A stretch of DNA of 64,000 nt from Megaera sp965229545. GTDB lineage: Bacteria; Pseudomonadota; Alphaproteobacteria; Rickettsiales; Rickettsiaceae. The first letter of the stretch is position 1. The number at the start of each line of letters is the position of its first letter. The DNA is taken from positions 1,364,001-1,428,000 of the forward strand of contig OZ245887.1 in the NCBI GenBank assembly GCA_965229545.1, written 5' to 3'. Below, piece after piece: positions 1-9,303 of this stretch. The position numbers and the translations under genes are program-made. Under the pieces are notes generated by a model, which was given only the letters and a program-made list of their open reading frames with translations, was not told the origin of the DNA and made no database searches.

Positions 1-18
1 ACTCGCAATTCTATCATT

Positions 19-1047
19 TTAATTTACAGCTAGATATTTAGTCCATAACAAGGTAGAAAGTAATATTACAGTACCTATTTGATGAAGTAACGCAAGCGTA
101 ATAGGTACTAAATAAATTAGAGTTAAAATACCAACCATAACTTGTAATATAAGCGCTATAATCAAATAAATTAATGCTTTAGATAAGAGCAAGTTTTGTA
201 TTTTAAACCCAATAAAACAAGTAATTAAAATAGCTATTGTAACAATATAAGCTAACATTCTATGAATGAACTGCACAAATACTGGGTCATAAAAGCTATT
301 AAAACCAATTTTTCCAGAAGTAATTTCATTTGGTATGATTGCGTCTCCCATGAGTGGAAATTGGTTATAAACAAGGCCTGCATCAAGGGCTGCAACAAAA
401 GCACCAAAAGTTATTTGAATAAATAATAATATCAAGCAAATATTTAATCCGATATTAAGCGGAACTAAATTGGCTTTTATCCCCATGTATATTTTATAAA
501 AGGACTGTGCCATTAATTGCCAGAATAATAGGGTATATAAGGCAAGTGCGAGTAACAAGTGAATTGCTAACCTAAAGTGGCTTACGTAAGGAGCAGAGAT
601 AAGACCGCTTTTTACCATATACCACCCAGCAATTCCTTGGCTAATCAGCAGAATTAACCCTGTAAGATATATATAAATTTTTTTGCTGCTAAGGATCTTA
701 TTAAATAAAAAATATATCAAAGGGAAGATATATAATATACCGGTAATACGTCCGGCAATTCGGTGAATAAATTCTAGCCAGAAAATGGATTTAAATTCTG
801 CTAAATTCATATTATTATTTACCTTGATATATTCGGGAGTCTGCTTGTATTTATCGAATTCGCTTATCCATGACGCTTCAGTTAAAGGAGGGAGAATTCC
901 GGTTACGGGTTTCCATTCTGTAATAGACAAACCGGAATCCGTTAAACGAGTTAGACCACCAATAAAAATCATACAAATAATTGTACCGCACATTACTCTT
1001 AACCACAGAGTTAGGTAGTAATTTTGGTTGGTATTAAAATCTTTCAT
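19..1047 (-). CDS. ctaA: Heme A synthase (COX15/CtaA family)
   Basis: Inner-membrane enzyme that converts heme O to heme A for cytochrome c oxidase. The 342-residue length fits the alphaproteobacterial COX15-type family. About eight hydrophobic segments are visible. The expected paired histidines occur in FIHRIAGR (near residue 95), HFRLAIHL (near 157-163), QFIHRMLAY (near 264) and LLHQIGT (near 323); in the family these bind the heme substrate and cofactor. An extracytoplasmic loop with TEWKPVTG and QFPLMGD motifs is also typical. It lies 7 bases downstream of the antiporter operon on the same strand and may be cotranscribed with it. Intact. Confidence 0.93.
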   Translation of the reverse strand: MKDFNTNQNYYLTLWLRVMCGTIICMIFIGGLTRLTDSGLSITEWKPVTGILPPLTEASWISEFDKYKQTPEYIKVNNNMNLAEFKSIFWLEFIHRIAGRITGILYIFPLIYFLFNKILSSKKIYIYLTGLILLISQGIAGWYMVKSGLISAPYVSHFRLAIHLLLALALYTLLFWQLMAQSFYKIYMGIKANLVPLNIGLNICLILLFIQITFGAFVAALDAGLVYNQFPLMGDAIIPNEITSGKIGFNSFYDPVFVQFIHRMLAYIVTIAILITCFIGFKIQNLLLSKALIYLIIALILQVMVGILTLIYLVPITLALLHQIGTVILLSTLLWTKYLAVN

Positions 1048-1054
1048 CTTATAG

Positions 1055-2710
1055 CTAATATAAACTAATAAGCAAGGTAGCTAGCATAACAATTAATAAA
1101 GTTATTACCATAAAAATGGCAGTTTGCTGGTTATGTAAAATAGATAATTTCTTTATTAATTGCTCTTCTAAAACATCTAAACGCCAATTTTCTTTTGGCG
1201 ATTCAGGTGGATTATCTTTTTTCCAGTAATTATATAAATGGGCGAAACTATAACCAATTACTTCAAGTAGATTTAGACTTATGCTTTCCTTTCGACTTAT
1301 ATTTAAGCTTATAACGATGATTATAGAGATGACATAAATAACTAATTGTTTGAAGATTTCATAGTAATAGTTACTTAGCTTGTATAACGGATAAAAAATA
1401 TTACTAATTGGCGTAAATACCCATAAAAATCCTGCAATAAAGCAAGCTAGGCTTATCAAAATAAGGCTAAATTTATTGTAAATATTCATCTCTAAGGTAA
1501 TGCCCTTTTTATGTTTTATAATTTCTTTCCACGGAAAAGAAATTATAGTAAACGCACCGGAAAGTAATATTGCTATATAAAAGAAATTACCAGAAAAGAG
1601 GTGAGATAATTCTGCTTTATTATAAAAACTTAAACTAAAAGGAATATTAATCATTAATGAGATCCCAATGCTTGCCGATATTAATAGGATAGTATGTTTA
1701 AATTTCCCCAGTTCTAAGCAAAGAGTAATTCCTTTCCTATCCCGAAGGGTAGCACAAAGGGCGCTAAGCAGGCATTTGTAGATAATATGAATAAATAAAT
1801 AACACGTTACCCCAATAAGAGCTGATTTATTACCAGAGCTAATGCCAATTGTCATCATTCCCATGGCCACTATTGATAAATAACATAGGAGCGCAAATAT
1901 ATTTTCTTCGAAAATTGCTTTAAACCCTGAATACAGGATCATAATTAACCCGATATATTTCAACGGTTCAAATCCGTAAAATACTTTGATTAACAAAACT
2001 ACTCCCAGCTTGGTAGTAAAATTGATTAAATATAAAAATCCGGAAGCTGAAGCTGCTTTATAATAATTAACCATCCACCCAGAAAAGGGAAAGGCTGCAA
2101 TATTAATTACCATAGCTGTAAACATTACATAAAGTATGGCATGCGAATATTCTGGGTCCTCCATTAAATTAGTAACCAAAATAATTTCTGAGGAATTGCT
2201 TTTAAACATAATATAAGCAATACCAATTAGAATCATATTACTCGTTACTAAGTGAGTTAGAAAATATTTTTTTCCACAGTTAATCGATGTAAAACTTTTC
2301 TCTTCTTTACTACTTCCTATGAATATAATAATCGATGACATAACCATCATTATTTCAAGACCGGCAAACATTGAAATAAAATCTTGAGCCAGAAGGCTAA
2401 TAAATACAGCAGCGCCATAAGTACACCCTATTATTAATTCATTATATTTTTTTTGACCAAGAGCGTAAGAATTAGCAGTTAATAATACTAGCAAAAAAGT
2501 CGCCCCAATTAATTTATTAAAATCGTCGAATTCCCAAATTAATTTTAAATTATATAACTCAAAAGAATATCTACCTTGACCCAAGAATAGCCCTATAGAG
2601 CTAATAATAGGACTAACAAGTGCAACAAATTTAAATAATCTACTATGCCTATTAATTACTAATAACAGCAATACAAAAAATATCGTTATGGTTGCTGGGT
2701 GAAAAAACAT
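1055..2710 (-). CDS. Antiporter-like membrane subunit (NuoL/MrpD superfamily), divergent
   Basis: A 551-residue, highly hydrophobic protein with about 14 membrane segments, the last large subunit of the antiporter operon. It keeps a glutamate in the FAGLEIMMV segment (near residue 117) and a lysine in NFTTKLGVV (near 235), positions that form the proton channel in complex I and Mrp antiporter subunits. It lacks the HDWLPAA-type motif of its neighbour and has a hydrophilic C-terminal extension ending in a final membrane helix. It probably acts as a proton or sodium channel subunit of an Mrp/Mnh-type complex. The exact equivalence (MnhA N-terminal part or an extra MnhD) is unclear. Confidence 0.8.
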   Translation of the reverse strand: MFFHPATITIFFVLLLLVINRHSRLFKFVALVSPIISSIGLFLGQGRYSFELYNLKLIWEFDDFNKLIGATFLLVLLTANSYALGQKKYNELIIGCTYGAAVFISLLAQDFISMFAGLEIMMVMSSIIIFIGSSKEEKSFTSINCGKKYFLTHLVTSNMILIGIAYIMFKSNSSEIILVTNLMEDPEYSHAILYVMFTAMVINIAAFPFSGWMVNYYKAASASGFLYLINFTTKLGVVLLIKVFYGFEPLKYIGLIMILYSGFKAIFEENIFALLCYLSIVAMGMMTIGISSGNKSALIGVTCYLFIHIIYKCLLSALCATLRDRKGITLCLELGKFKHTILLISASIGISLMINIPFSLSFYNKAELSHLFSGNFFYIAILLSGAFTIISFPWKEIIKHKKGITLEMNIYNKFSLILISLACFIAGFLWVFTPISNIFYPLYKLSNYYYEIFKQLVIYVISIIIVISLNISRKESISLNLLEVIGYSFAHLYNYWKKDNPPESPKENWRLDVLEEQLIKKLSILHNQQTAIFMVITLLIVMLATLLISLY

Positions 2711-2727
2711 TTTCGTAGATTCCTATT

Positions 2728-4191
2728 TTACATAAAAGTTAGAAAAATATTGATTATTTGTTGAATAAAAAAGAAACAAATAACAAAAATTATACATGAA
2801 ACTAGGCTAATAAACATGAAAAGAGGCAGTTTTTTTTCTTTATTATTATCATTTTTTGTCTTTATTGGTTCATATATAAAACGTAATACCTTAAGCATAT
2901 AAAACGCTGAAAATAAGCTGCTAACTGCAATAACTATCATTACTAATAAGTTTTGTTGATTAGCTGCTGCTACCATAATATAGAATTTGCTGATAAATCC
3001 TGCAAATGGTGGGATACCTATTAAAGAGAGAACAGCTAAAAGGAAAATTGCGCTAGTTTTGGGCATGTTTTTGTTTATTCCCGTAAGGTCAGTTAGGTAA
3101 TAAGTTTTATCTAAGCTGTAAAAATTACCCGCGGAGTAAAACAAACAGATTTTGCTAAATGAATGGGAAACCATATGGATAACTGCTGCCGCTAACCCCT
3201 TAGTAGTAAATAGAAAAGCACTTATTAGAGCAATACTTAACTGGTTAATAGTAGAGTATGCTAATATCATTTTAATTTCGTTGTATTTCAATGCCTGAAG
3301 TGAACTATATAATATTGTTATAGTTGGAAGAATTACCAACCAGTTATAACCGCCAAATAGATATTGTAGGTACTCGAGCCCAAACACATAAAAAAGAATT
3401 TTATAAATACAAAACAAACCGGTTTTAACCACAACTACCGCATGGAGTAGGGCGCTGACAGGGTAGGAGGCAACCATAGCGGCCGGTAACCAATCATGTA
3501 ATGGATAAAGTGCGGCTTTACTTATGCCAAATATAAAAAAGAGTAATAAAAAAATAGCAGCTGAATCTGAAAAATAATACTTTATAAAACCACCGCCAAC
3601 AAATGTACCGGTACCTATTTTTGAGTAGATAACTATTACTGCTGGTAGAAATAATGTAATACTGCTGAGTAATAGGATTTTTAGATATTTATTTAGACCA
3701 GCAAGTGTTTTTTTATCGAAGTGATGGACTATTAACGGAATTGTACATAATGTTAGCAATTCGTAAGCTATAAACATGGTAATCAAATTCGCAGATAAAG
3801 CAACTACGCAACCAAGTAAGATACAACAATTAACAAAAAATAAATATTTACTGGAATTTGTAATCTGATTAATGGTTAAAAATTTTATTGTATATAGAAG
3901 GGCAGGAAGCCAGAGTACCGCAAGCATAGTTAGGAAAATGAGGCCAAGTGGTTCAATGCTAAATGCTATAGAGTATTTGCCGATATTTAATAAAGTGAAT
4001 TTTATTACAGTGCCTTTTATGAATAAGTCGTCAATTATTATCACGTTAAATAGAAAAAATACGCTAATGCTAAGCAGAAAAAAGCTTCTAATTTTGCTAT
4101 CCTCTTTGGTAAAAAAAGGTGCAACCAAGTTAATCATACCAAGAAGCATAGTGGAAATAACTAAAAAATTTAAAGGTGTGGGGCTGGTCAT
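2728..4191 (-). CDS. Na+/H+ antiporter subunit, MnhD/NuoM-like
   Basis: A 487-residue polytopic membrane protein of the proton-conducting antiporter module family (PF00361 type). The signature PLHDWLPAA followed by YPVSALLHAVVVVKTG (near residues 220-255) is the classic MrpD/NuoM lysine-helix and half-closed channel region. The conserved glutamate is seen in IAYELLTL (near 143). It is 17 bases downstream of the next antiporter subunit and 17 bases upstream of the 551-residue one, consistent with one operon. It should exchange sodium for protons together with the small Mnh subunits. Intact. Confidence 0.87.
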   Translation of the reverse strand: MTSPTPLNFLVISTMLLGMINLVAPFFTKEDSKIRSFFLLSISVFFLFNVIIIDDLFIKGTVIKFTLLNIGKYSIAFSIEPLGLIFLTMLAVLWLPALLYTIKFLTINQITNSSKYLFFVNCCILLGCVVALSANLITMFIAYELLTLCTIPLIVHHFDKKTLAGLNKYLKILLLSSITLFLPAVIVIYSKIGTGTFVGGGFIKYYFSDSAAIFLLLFFIFGISKAALYPLHDWLPAAMVASYPVSALLHAVVVVKTGLFCIYKILFYVFGLEYLQYLFGGYNWLVILPTITILYSSLQALKYNEIKMILAYSTINQLSIALISAFLFTTKGLAAAVIHMVSHSFSKICLFYSAGNFYSLDKTYYLTDLTGINKNMPKTSAIFLLAVLSLIGIPPFAGFISKFYIMVAAANQQNLLVMIVIAVSSLFSAFYMLKVLRFIYEPIKTKNDNNKEKKLPLFMFISLVSCIIFVICFFFIQQIINIFLTFM

Positions 4192-4216
4192 TATTTAATC
4201 TGTTTTTGTATTTAAC

Positions 4217-5695
4217 CTAACCTATAGTCATGGAAGTATGGTAACCAATCATTTCTGCTATTTCATACATATATAATAATGTCAAAATATGTATGGTTAC
4301 AATAGCAAATAACCCTGATAAATTTGTACTTATTTGGATCACTCCATTTTCTTCTTTGGCAAAGAAAATAGCTTTTGCAAGTTTAAGATGGTATAGTACT
4401 CCAAAAACTGAAGCAATTATTACAATAATAAATTCTAATCCCAAATCTTGTCGGATTAAAAGTTCAAATATTTTAATTTTTATTATAAACATACTAGTTA
4501 GCGGTAAAGAAGCACTAAAAAGAATAATAAAAGCTGCTAAAATTTTGAACCAAGGTGAATCTTTAATTTGCTTTATTGAATATATATCTAGATTGTTTGT
4601 TTTGTTTTCAATATGGGCTATGAGGGTAAATAAACCAATTTTGTTAATACTATCAATAATTAGCAACTGAAATAGCAAGGCTTTTGCCGGCCAAATTGAT
4701 AAAAGAAGAAATGCATAACCAATTTGCAGGGCTGTAGAATAAATAATAATTTTTTTTATATTATTTGATTTCCAAGCTAAATAGGAGCAAATAATCAGGG
4801 TCGTAATTGCCATAGTTCGCAGTAGTAATGAAAATGGTATATAGACTAAATTGACTTCGACAGTAAAATACAGGAAGCGCATTATCATATATATCCCAAG
4901 TAAACTAGAAATAGCAGCGACATAAGTAAGAACAAATGGTGCAGTGGCCGAGTAAGCTCTCATCATCCAAAAATGTAATGGAAAAAATGCCATCTTCAAG
5001 ATAGCCCCAGTTAAGAAAAACACTATAGCTATTATTAGTAGATGTAACTTTGTTGATCCTGCCACATTTGATCCGTAATTAACTTGTAGAATATTAGAGA
5101 TATCAGTAATATTGAGGCTACCGGTAATAGCAAAAAAGAAGCCAATAGATATTAGAATTAGCGTGGCGCCAATTGTACCTAAGATAAGGTAATCAAATGC
5201 TCCGATTAGAGCTTTTGGCTCTTTTCCTTTTGAGATCAACACGTAAGTTGCTAGAGATGAAATTTCAATAAATACATAAAAATTAAATAAATCATTAGTA
5301 CTAAGTACTCCAAGATATCCGGCATGGGCAAATAAGAGCAAGCTGTAGAACATATGATGTTTTTTATCATCAATATATTTAGTAATTGTTTTATTAATAA
5401 GTTGTTTGCCAAAAAGTAAAAAAAATAGCAAAACACCATTTATGTATATTATTATCGGCTGATTTAGATAATCTAAGCTATATTCTATACCAATTGGCGC
5501 TTGCCAATTACCAAAAGAATAGGACAAGGAATTATCTGGTTCTGGTATTCCATAAAGAGCAATTATCAGATTTGTTATAATAGCAATAGTAGCAATAACC
5601 CAGGAAGTGAATTTATGGAAAGTTAAAGCACAAAATAGGGCTGAAAAAAAAGGGATTAAAACTTGCAATGCTGGGATATGATTAATTAAAGTCAT
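4217..5695 (-). CDS. mnhD: Na+/H+ antiporter subunit, MnhD/NuoN-like
   Basis: A 492-residue membrane subunit of the antiporter/complex I channel superfamily. FYVFIEISSLATYVL (near residue 140) carries the channel glutamate, and FFPLHFWMMRAYSATAP (near 240) is the equivalent of the MrpD HDWLP region. It directly follows mnhC, sharing one base with its stop codon, as MnhD follows MnhC in classical Mrp operons, so it is the best candidate for true MnhD. It probably forms one of three proton-pumping channels encoded here. Intact. Confidence 0.83.
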   Translation of the reverse strand: MTLINHIPALQVLIPFFSALFCALTFHKFTSWVIATIAIITNLIIALYGIPEPDNSLSYSFGNWQAPIGIEYSLDYLNQPIIIYINGVLLFFLLFGKQLINKTITKYIDDKKHHMFYSLLLFAHAGYLGVLSTNDLFNFYVFIEISSLATYVLISKGKEPKALIGAFDYLILGTIGATLILISIGFFFAITGSLNITDISNILQVNYGSNVAGSTKLHLLIIAIVFFLTGAILKMAFFPLHFWMMRAYSATAPFVLTYVAAISSLLGIYMIMRFLYFTVEVNLVYIPFSLLLRTMAITTLIICSYLAWKSNNIKKIIIYSTALQIGYAFLLLSIWPAKALLFQLLIIDSINKIGLFTLIAHIENKTNNLDIYSIKQIKDSPWFKILAAFIILFSASLPLTSMFIIKIKIFELLIRQDLGLEFIIVIIASVFGVLYHLKLAKAIFFAKEENGVIQISTNLSGLFAIVTIHILTLLYMYEIAEMIGYHTSMTIG

Positions 5696-6051
5696 TAATT
5701 ATCCTCTTGCTGAGTTATTGCACTTTCCGAGATAGTACCGTATTCTTTATATATTTTATATATTAAGGCAAGCCCTACGGACATGGTGGAAAATCCAACT
5801 ACAATGGCAGTTAACATCAGTACATGCGGTAGGGGGCTGGAAAAATTGTACGGGCAATTAGCCAAATTGGGGCAAATATCAATTGGGAGAATAGCTCCAC
5901 TTACTTTACCAAGCGCTATGTAGAAGAACAGGACTGAACTTTGGAATATTCCAAGGCCGAGGATTTTACGTAAGTAATTATCGCTAGTTAACATTATAAA
6001 AAGACCGGTAACAAGTACTAGTACTGCAAAAAAATAAATAATATTTTGCAT
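5695..6051 (-). CDS. mnhC: Na+/H+ antiporter subunit MnhC (NuoK-like)
   Basis: A 118-residue protein with three membrane helices of the NuoK/MnhC family. GLFIMLTSDNYLRKILGLG (near residues 16-34) resembles the conserved first loop and second helix, and the segment PHVLMLTAIVVGFS (near 75) matches the family's third-helix region. It sits between mnhB and the MnhD-like gene with a one-base overlap, the usual Mrp order, which supports the call. Intact. Confidence 0.88.
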   Translation of the reverse strand: MQNIIYFFAVLVLVTGLFIMLTSDNYLRKILGLGIFQSSVLFFYIALGKVSGAILPIDICPNLANCPYNFSSPLPHVLMLTAIVVGFSTMSVGLALIYKIYKEYGTISESAITQQEDN

Positions 6052-6060
6052 GGTAGAGAA

Positions 6061-6489
6061 CTAATCCTCCTTTAAAACTAAATAAATTAAACACATAATT
6101 GATGAAACCGTTAAACCGACTCCAATTTCAATAAAAAATATACCGAGATGTTGACCGGTAAGAGGATGGTTTATCCACGGGATTTTAGCAATTGAATTAT
6201 AGTTTAAGTAATTATCATCAAACAAAAACGACACAAGCCCTGTAGATGCATAAATTAGAACCCCAAATATCCCGCAAATAATCAGAGCTTTTTCTGAAAA
6301 AAATTCGTAAGTTATTTTAGTACCGTTGATGAGGTCAAAAGCAATTATTCCTGAAGCAAAAATTACTCCTGCTTGGAATCCTCCTCCCGCTGAAACTTCG
6401 CCGTTTAACTGGATGTAAATAGCGTATAGAATCAGATAAGGGATTGTAAATGAGACTACTGTTTTTAAAACGGAAAAATATTTCAGCAT
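6061..6489 (-). CDS. mnhB: Na+/H+ antiporter subunit MnhB
   Basis: A 142-residue protein with four membrane segments, member of the MnhB family (PF04039). The motif NGEVSAGGGFQAGVI (near residues 28-42) is the family hallmark, normally written HGHxSPGGGFQGG. The stop codon of the preceding gene overlaps its ATG, and mnhC begins 9 bases downstream. It is a structural subunit of the Mrp sodium/proton antiporter. Intact. Confidence 0.9.
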   Translation of the reverse strand: MLKYFSVLKTVVSFTIPYLILYAIYIQLNGEVSAGGGFQAGVIFASGIIAFDLINGTKITYEFFSEKALIICGIFGVLIYASTGLVSFLFDDNYLNYNSIAKIPWINHPLTGQHLGIFFIEIGVGLTVSSIMCLIYLVLKED

Positions 6490-7061
6490 TATTCCCTCCG
6501 GCGTGCAAGTATTAAAATTACAGCAATGCCGGCAATTAGAATCACACTCGTTTCGCCTAAAGTATCATAACCTCTGTAACTGGCAAGTATTGCTGCTACA
6601 ATAGAAGGTATACCAATATCATTTTTGGTATTTTCTAGATAGTATTTTGTCAAATGTGATTGTACTTCTGTGTTTGGGCGTCCGTATAAAGGTAAGTCAA
6701 GATTTGCAATAGTTAATAGTAGAATAAGAATTACACACAAGATTACCGCAAGAAGGGTTCTAGTTTTACTTACTGACTTATAATTCTCATTACCAATTAT
6801 TTTTACAAGATTAAGCAAAACACAAGTAGATAGGCAAGCACCAAGAGCTGTTTCTGTCATCGCTACGTCCAGTGCATCCATAAATAAATAACATATTGCA
6901 ATTACTAAGCTAAAAGCTGACATTAATAGGATAGATTCAATTAAATTTTTAGATACTATTAACCTAAAACAAATTATTATCAACAGGATAGAACTGATGG
7001 TAAGAAGGGTAAAGTTTAATTCCGGATCTACTATTGAAGGAATAGAAAAGAATGCAATCAC
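6489..7061 (-). CDS. Antiporter subunit with MbhD and MbhE-like domains (MnhA C-terminal part)
   Basis: A 190-residue membrane protein corresponding to the C-terminal portion of MnhA, encoded separately as in membrane-bound hydrogenase (Mbh) type operons. The first half (residues 10-100) has the DUF4040/MbhD pattern ALDVAMTETALGACLS. The second half has the MbhE pattern YRGYDTLGETSVILIAGIAV (near 163-182). Overlaps mnhG by 4 bases and mnhB by 1 base, indicating translational coupling. The separation of MnhA into channel and C-terminal pieces is usual in alphaproteobacterial split systems. Confidence 0.85.
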   Translation of the reverse strand: MIAFFSIPSIVDPELNFTLLTISSILLIIICFRLIVSKNLIESILLMSAFSLVIAICYLFMDALDVAMTETALGACLSTCVLLNLVKIIGNENYKSVSKTRTLLAVILCVILILLLTIANLDLPLYGRPNTEVQSHLTKYYLENTKNDIGIPSIVAAILASYRGYDTLGETSVILIAGIAVILILARRRE

Positions 7062-7381
7062 TTTATTCTCCCATCTTTATCTATTTTATAGAGAACAGAA
7101 GCCCTAGCTAGGGCGTGCGTAGATACAGGACTTAATAGTAAAATTACTATAGTTATTATTATTAATTTAAAAGCAGAGCTAAAATCTGACTGAAGAAAGC
7201 TAAGTCCTACCAGGCAAAATGGTATGCCGCAGCCCTCAATTACACCGCTTGCATGAATCTTAGTATAAAAATTGCGGAATCTTATTAAACCTACAATACC
7301 GGAAGCAATAAATCCCAAGCCTATAACTATAAGTATAAACCCGATATATATCATATTTATTTCCAAACCCATAATTGCCAA
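7058..7381 (-). CDS. mnhG: Na+/H+ antiporter subunit MnhG
   Basis: A 107-residue protein with three membrane helices. The pattern GIVGLIRFRNFYTKIHASG (near residues 28-46) is the MnhG/PhaG signature, where a conserved arginine, tyrosine and histidine follow the first helix. It is the first gene of the operon in this window. The usual upstream partners mnhE and mnhF are not present: the next gene upstream is a divergently transcribed GTA relic. Some start uncertainty exists (an internal ATG at residue 4). Confidence 0.88.
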   Translation of the reverse strand: MAIMGLEINMIYIGFILIVIGLGFIASGIVGLIRFRNFYTKIHASGVIEGCGIPFCLVGLSFLQSDFSSAFKLIIITIVILLLSPVSTHALARASVLYKIDKDGRIK

Positions 7382-7525
7382 TATCCGTAAAACTACATTA
7401 TTTTTTTTCTAAGAACAAGAGCTCTATAATTTTTATATTATTTTTTAATTTTGTACTTAGTGGCCACCGACTTAAAAGATATAAATATAACTATAGGTTA
7501 AACAAAGAACTTTGGGAGGTTTTAA

Positions 7526-8049
7526 TTGGAAAGAGGAAATATCTCTAAAAATTTTTCGATGAAATCTGTAGGAGCAGAAAATACAATAATTTCTGGTTAT
7601 GCAAGTGTATTTAATATTATTGATAGTCAGAACGATATAGTTCAAAAAGGAGCGTTTAAAGATACGAAGCCGGAAAATATTAAATTACTCTGGCAACATG
7701 ATACCCTAAAACCAATTGGCATAATAAAATCGTTATATGAGGACGATTATGGCCTAAAAATTGAAGCAGAAATAAATAACAGAATTCTACTGGGTAAGGA
7801 AACTACAGAACTTGTAAGACAAAAAGCAATAGATGGTTTGAGTATCGGTTTTTGTGCTAAGGATTTTGAATATGATAATCAAGGAGTTAGGTTACTCAAG
7901 AAAGTAGATCTTATGGAGATAAGCATCGTAACCTTTCCAGCAAATAGAAATGCCGGAATAATAAATGTTAAAAAACATCTGATCATCCCATTAATCAATC
8001 CCTAGAGAGAATTGAGAAATTATTAGAAACGCTAATTAATTTGGAATAG
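7526..8049 (+). pseudogene. HK97-type prohead protease, gene transfer agent relic, frameshifted near the 3' end
   Basis: Encodes a caudoviral prohead maturation protease (COG3740 type). Recognisable features are GYASVFNIIDSQNDIVQKGAF near residue 20, LLWQHDTLKPIG near 53, GLSIGFCA near 106 and MEISIVTFPANRNA near 130, the family core with its histidine and serine regions. The open frame stops at 8005. However, a shift by one base at the A6 run near 7970 opens a tail (TSDHPINQSLERIEKLLE) that runs to a stop at 8049 and resembles the coiled C-terminus of GTA proteases, so one A has probably been lost. TTG start at 7526 behind a GGGAGG ribosome site. In Rhodobacter-type GTAs this gene precedes the major capsid gene. 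Confidence 0.75.
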
Positions 8050-8057
8050 AGGAAAAT

Positions 8058-8169
8058 ATGGAACTTCAACATAAACAAATAGAAGCAATAGCTGATAATG
8101 TACAAACTGTTTTAAATAATGAATTACAATCAATAAGTAAGTATAAGGAGCTTGAAAATAAATTTAATA
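8058..8169 (+). pseudogene. 5' stub of the gene after the prohead protease, probably GTA major capsid, cut by IS630
   Basis: An ATG at 8058, behind GAGG, starts a frame beginning MELQHKQIEAIADNVQ that runs 37 codons into the left end of IS630 copy A. The position, 8 bases after the protease frame, is where the HK97-type capsid gene lies in GTA clusters, and a charged helical N-terminus fits capsid scaffolding (delta) domains. No capsid fold residues are present, so the assignment rests on context. If the IS is removed with one TA, the frame continues into the DUF2163-like fragment at 9304. Confidence 0.4.
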
Positions 8170-9301
8170 TTACTCCGGCCTTTAAATATTGAACTAGCAT
8201 TAGAGAAATGATATAATGATATTGTATCAAGAGTAATAACAAAATGTCTAATAAAAAATTATCACCAAGCGATCTCAAGATATTAAGAAAGAAAGCAGTG
8301 GAAGCAATAGTTATACATGGAATAAGCAAGAAACAAGCATCTATTACCTTTGGGTTTTCTAGGAGTTCTATATGGAAATATCTTAAAGAGTACAAAATTT
8401 CTAAGGAAGAAAGCTTTCGCTATAAGAAGCGAGGAGTAAAGGTAGGAACAGGATCTAAAATCAGTAAAAATCAAGAAGAGGAATTAAAATCTAAAATTTT
8501 ATCACATACACCTGATGAATTGGGAATGGATTATACGTTATGGAATAGTAAAGTGGTACAAGAATATATAGAATCCAATTACCTTTATCAGTATAACAGG
8601 CGTTCTATAAGAAAAATTATGAATAGATTGGGTTTTACGTCTCAAAAACCAATTAAATCAGCCTATCAACGTAATCCAGAGAAGATAAAAGAATGGTTAA
8701 CAGTCACATATCCAGAAATCAAGTCTCGTGCAATGAAAGAAAGTGCTAGAATTTATTGGGGAGATGAAATGGGGATACAATCAACAGATAATCGAGGTAA
8801 AACATATGGTCTTAAAGGCAAGACCCTAGCAATCAAGAGAAGTGGCTCAAGATTTAAATGTAATATGCTAGCTGCTATTAGTCCGCAAAGGTTTATGAAC
8901 TGGATGGTATTTGAAGATAATTTTACCAGCAAAAAGTGTATTGAATTTTTAGGTAGACTGATCAGACAAATTAAGCAGAAAATATTTTTGATATTAGATA
9001 ATCATAGAGTGCATCACAGTAAAAAGGTAAAAGCTTATGTAGAAAGACATAAGGACAAGCTAGAATTGTTTTATTTACCATCATATTGTCCTGATATGAA
9101 TCCACAAGAACTTGTAAACCAAGATGTCAAAGCTAACTCCAATAATTTTCGAGTACTAAAATCAGTAAAAGATTTAACAATTAATGTACGGTCCTATTTA
9201 ACACAAATTCAGTTTAATGGTATAAAAATTCAAAATTATTTTAAAAAGAAAGAAATAGCTTATGCTACTATATAATGTTCAATATTTAAAGGCCAGAGTA
9301 A
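8170..9301 (+). mobile_element. IS630-family insertion sequence, copy A
   Basis: A 1132-bp element bounded by imperfect inverted repeats: left TTACTCCGGCCTTTAAATAT, right end its reverse complement with one mismatch (GGCCAGAGTAA). A TA duplication flanks it at 8168-8169 and 9302-9303, the IS630/Tc1 hallmark. It carries one transposase gene. Three other copies of the same length are found at 36580, 50610 (interrupted) and 51226. It lies between two different GTA gene fragments. Confidence 0.93.
8244..9275 (+). CDS. IS630 family transposase (copy A)
   Basis: A 343-residue DDE transposase. An N-terminal helix-turn-helix (residues 15-55, GISKKQASITFGFSRSSIW) is followed by a DDE_3-type catalytic domain with YWGDEMGIQS (first Asp near 175), LILDNHRVHH (second Asp near 252) and CPDMNPQELVNQD (acidic residue near 290). 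It differs from the other copies at a few residues (for example TLAIKRSG instead of TPAIKRSG, and PQRFMNW instead of PQGFMNW). The frame is full length, but those changes could affect activity. Confidence 0.92.
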   Translation: MSNKKLSPSDLKILRKKAVEAIVIHGISKKQASITFGFSRSSIWKYLKEYKISKEESFRYKKRGVKVGTGSKISKNQEEELKSKILSHTPDELGMDYTLWNSKVVQEYIESNYLYQYNRRSIRKIMNRLGFTSQKPIKSAYQRNPEKIKEWLTVTYPEIKSRAMKESARIYWGDEMGIQSTDNRGKTYGLKGKTLAIKRSGSRFKCNMLAAISPQRFMNWMVFEDNFTSKKCIEFLGRLIRQIKQKIFLILDNHRVHHSKKVKAYVERHKDKLELFYLPSYCPDMNPQELVNQDVKANSNNFRVLKSVKDLTINVRSYLTQIQFNGIKIQNYFKKKEIAYATI

Positions 9302-9303
9302 TA

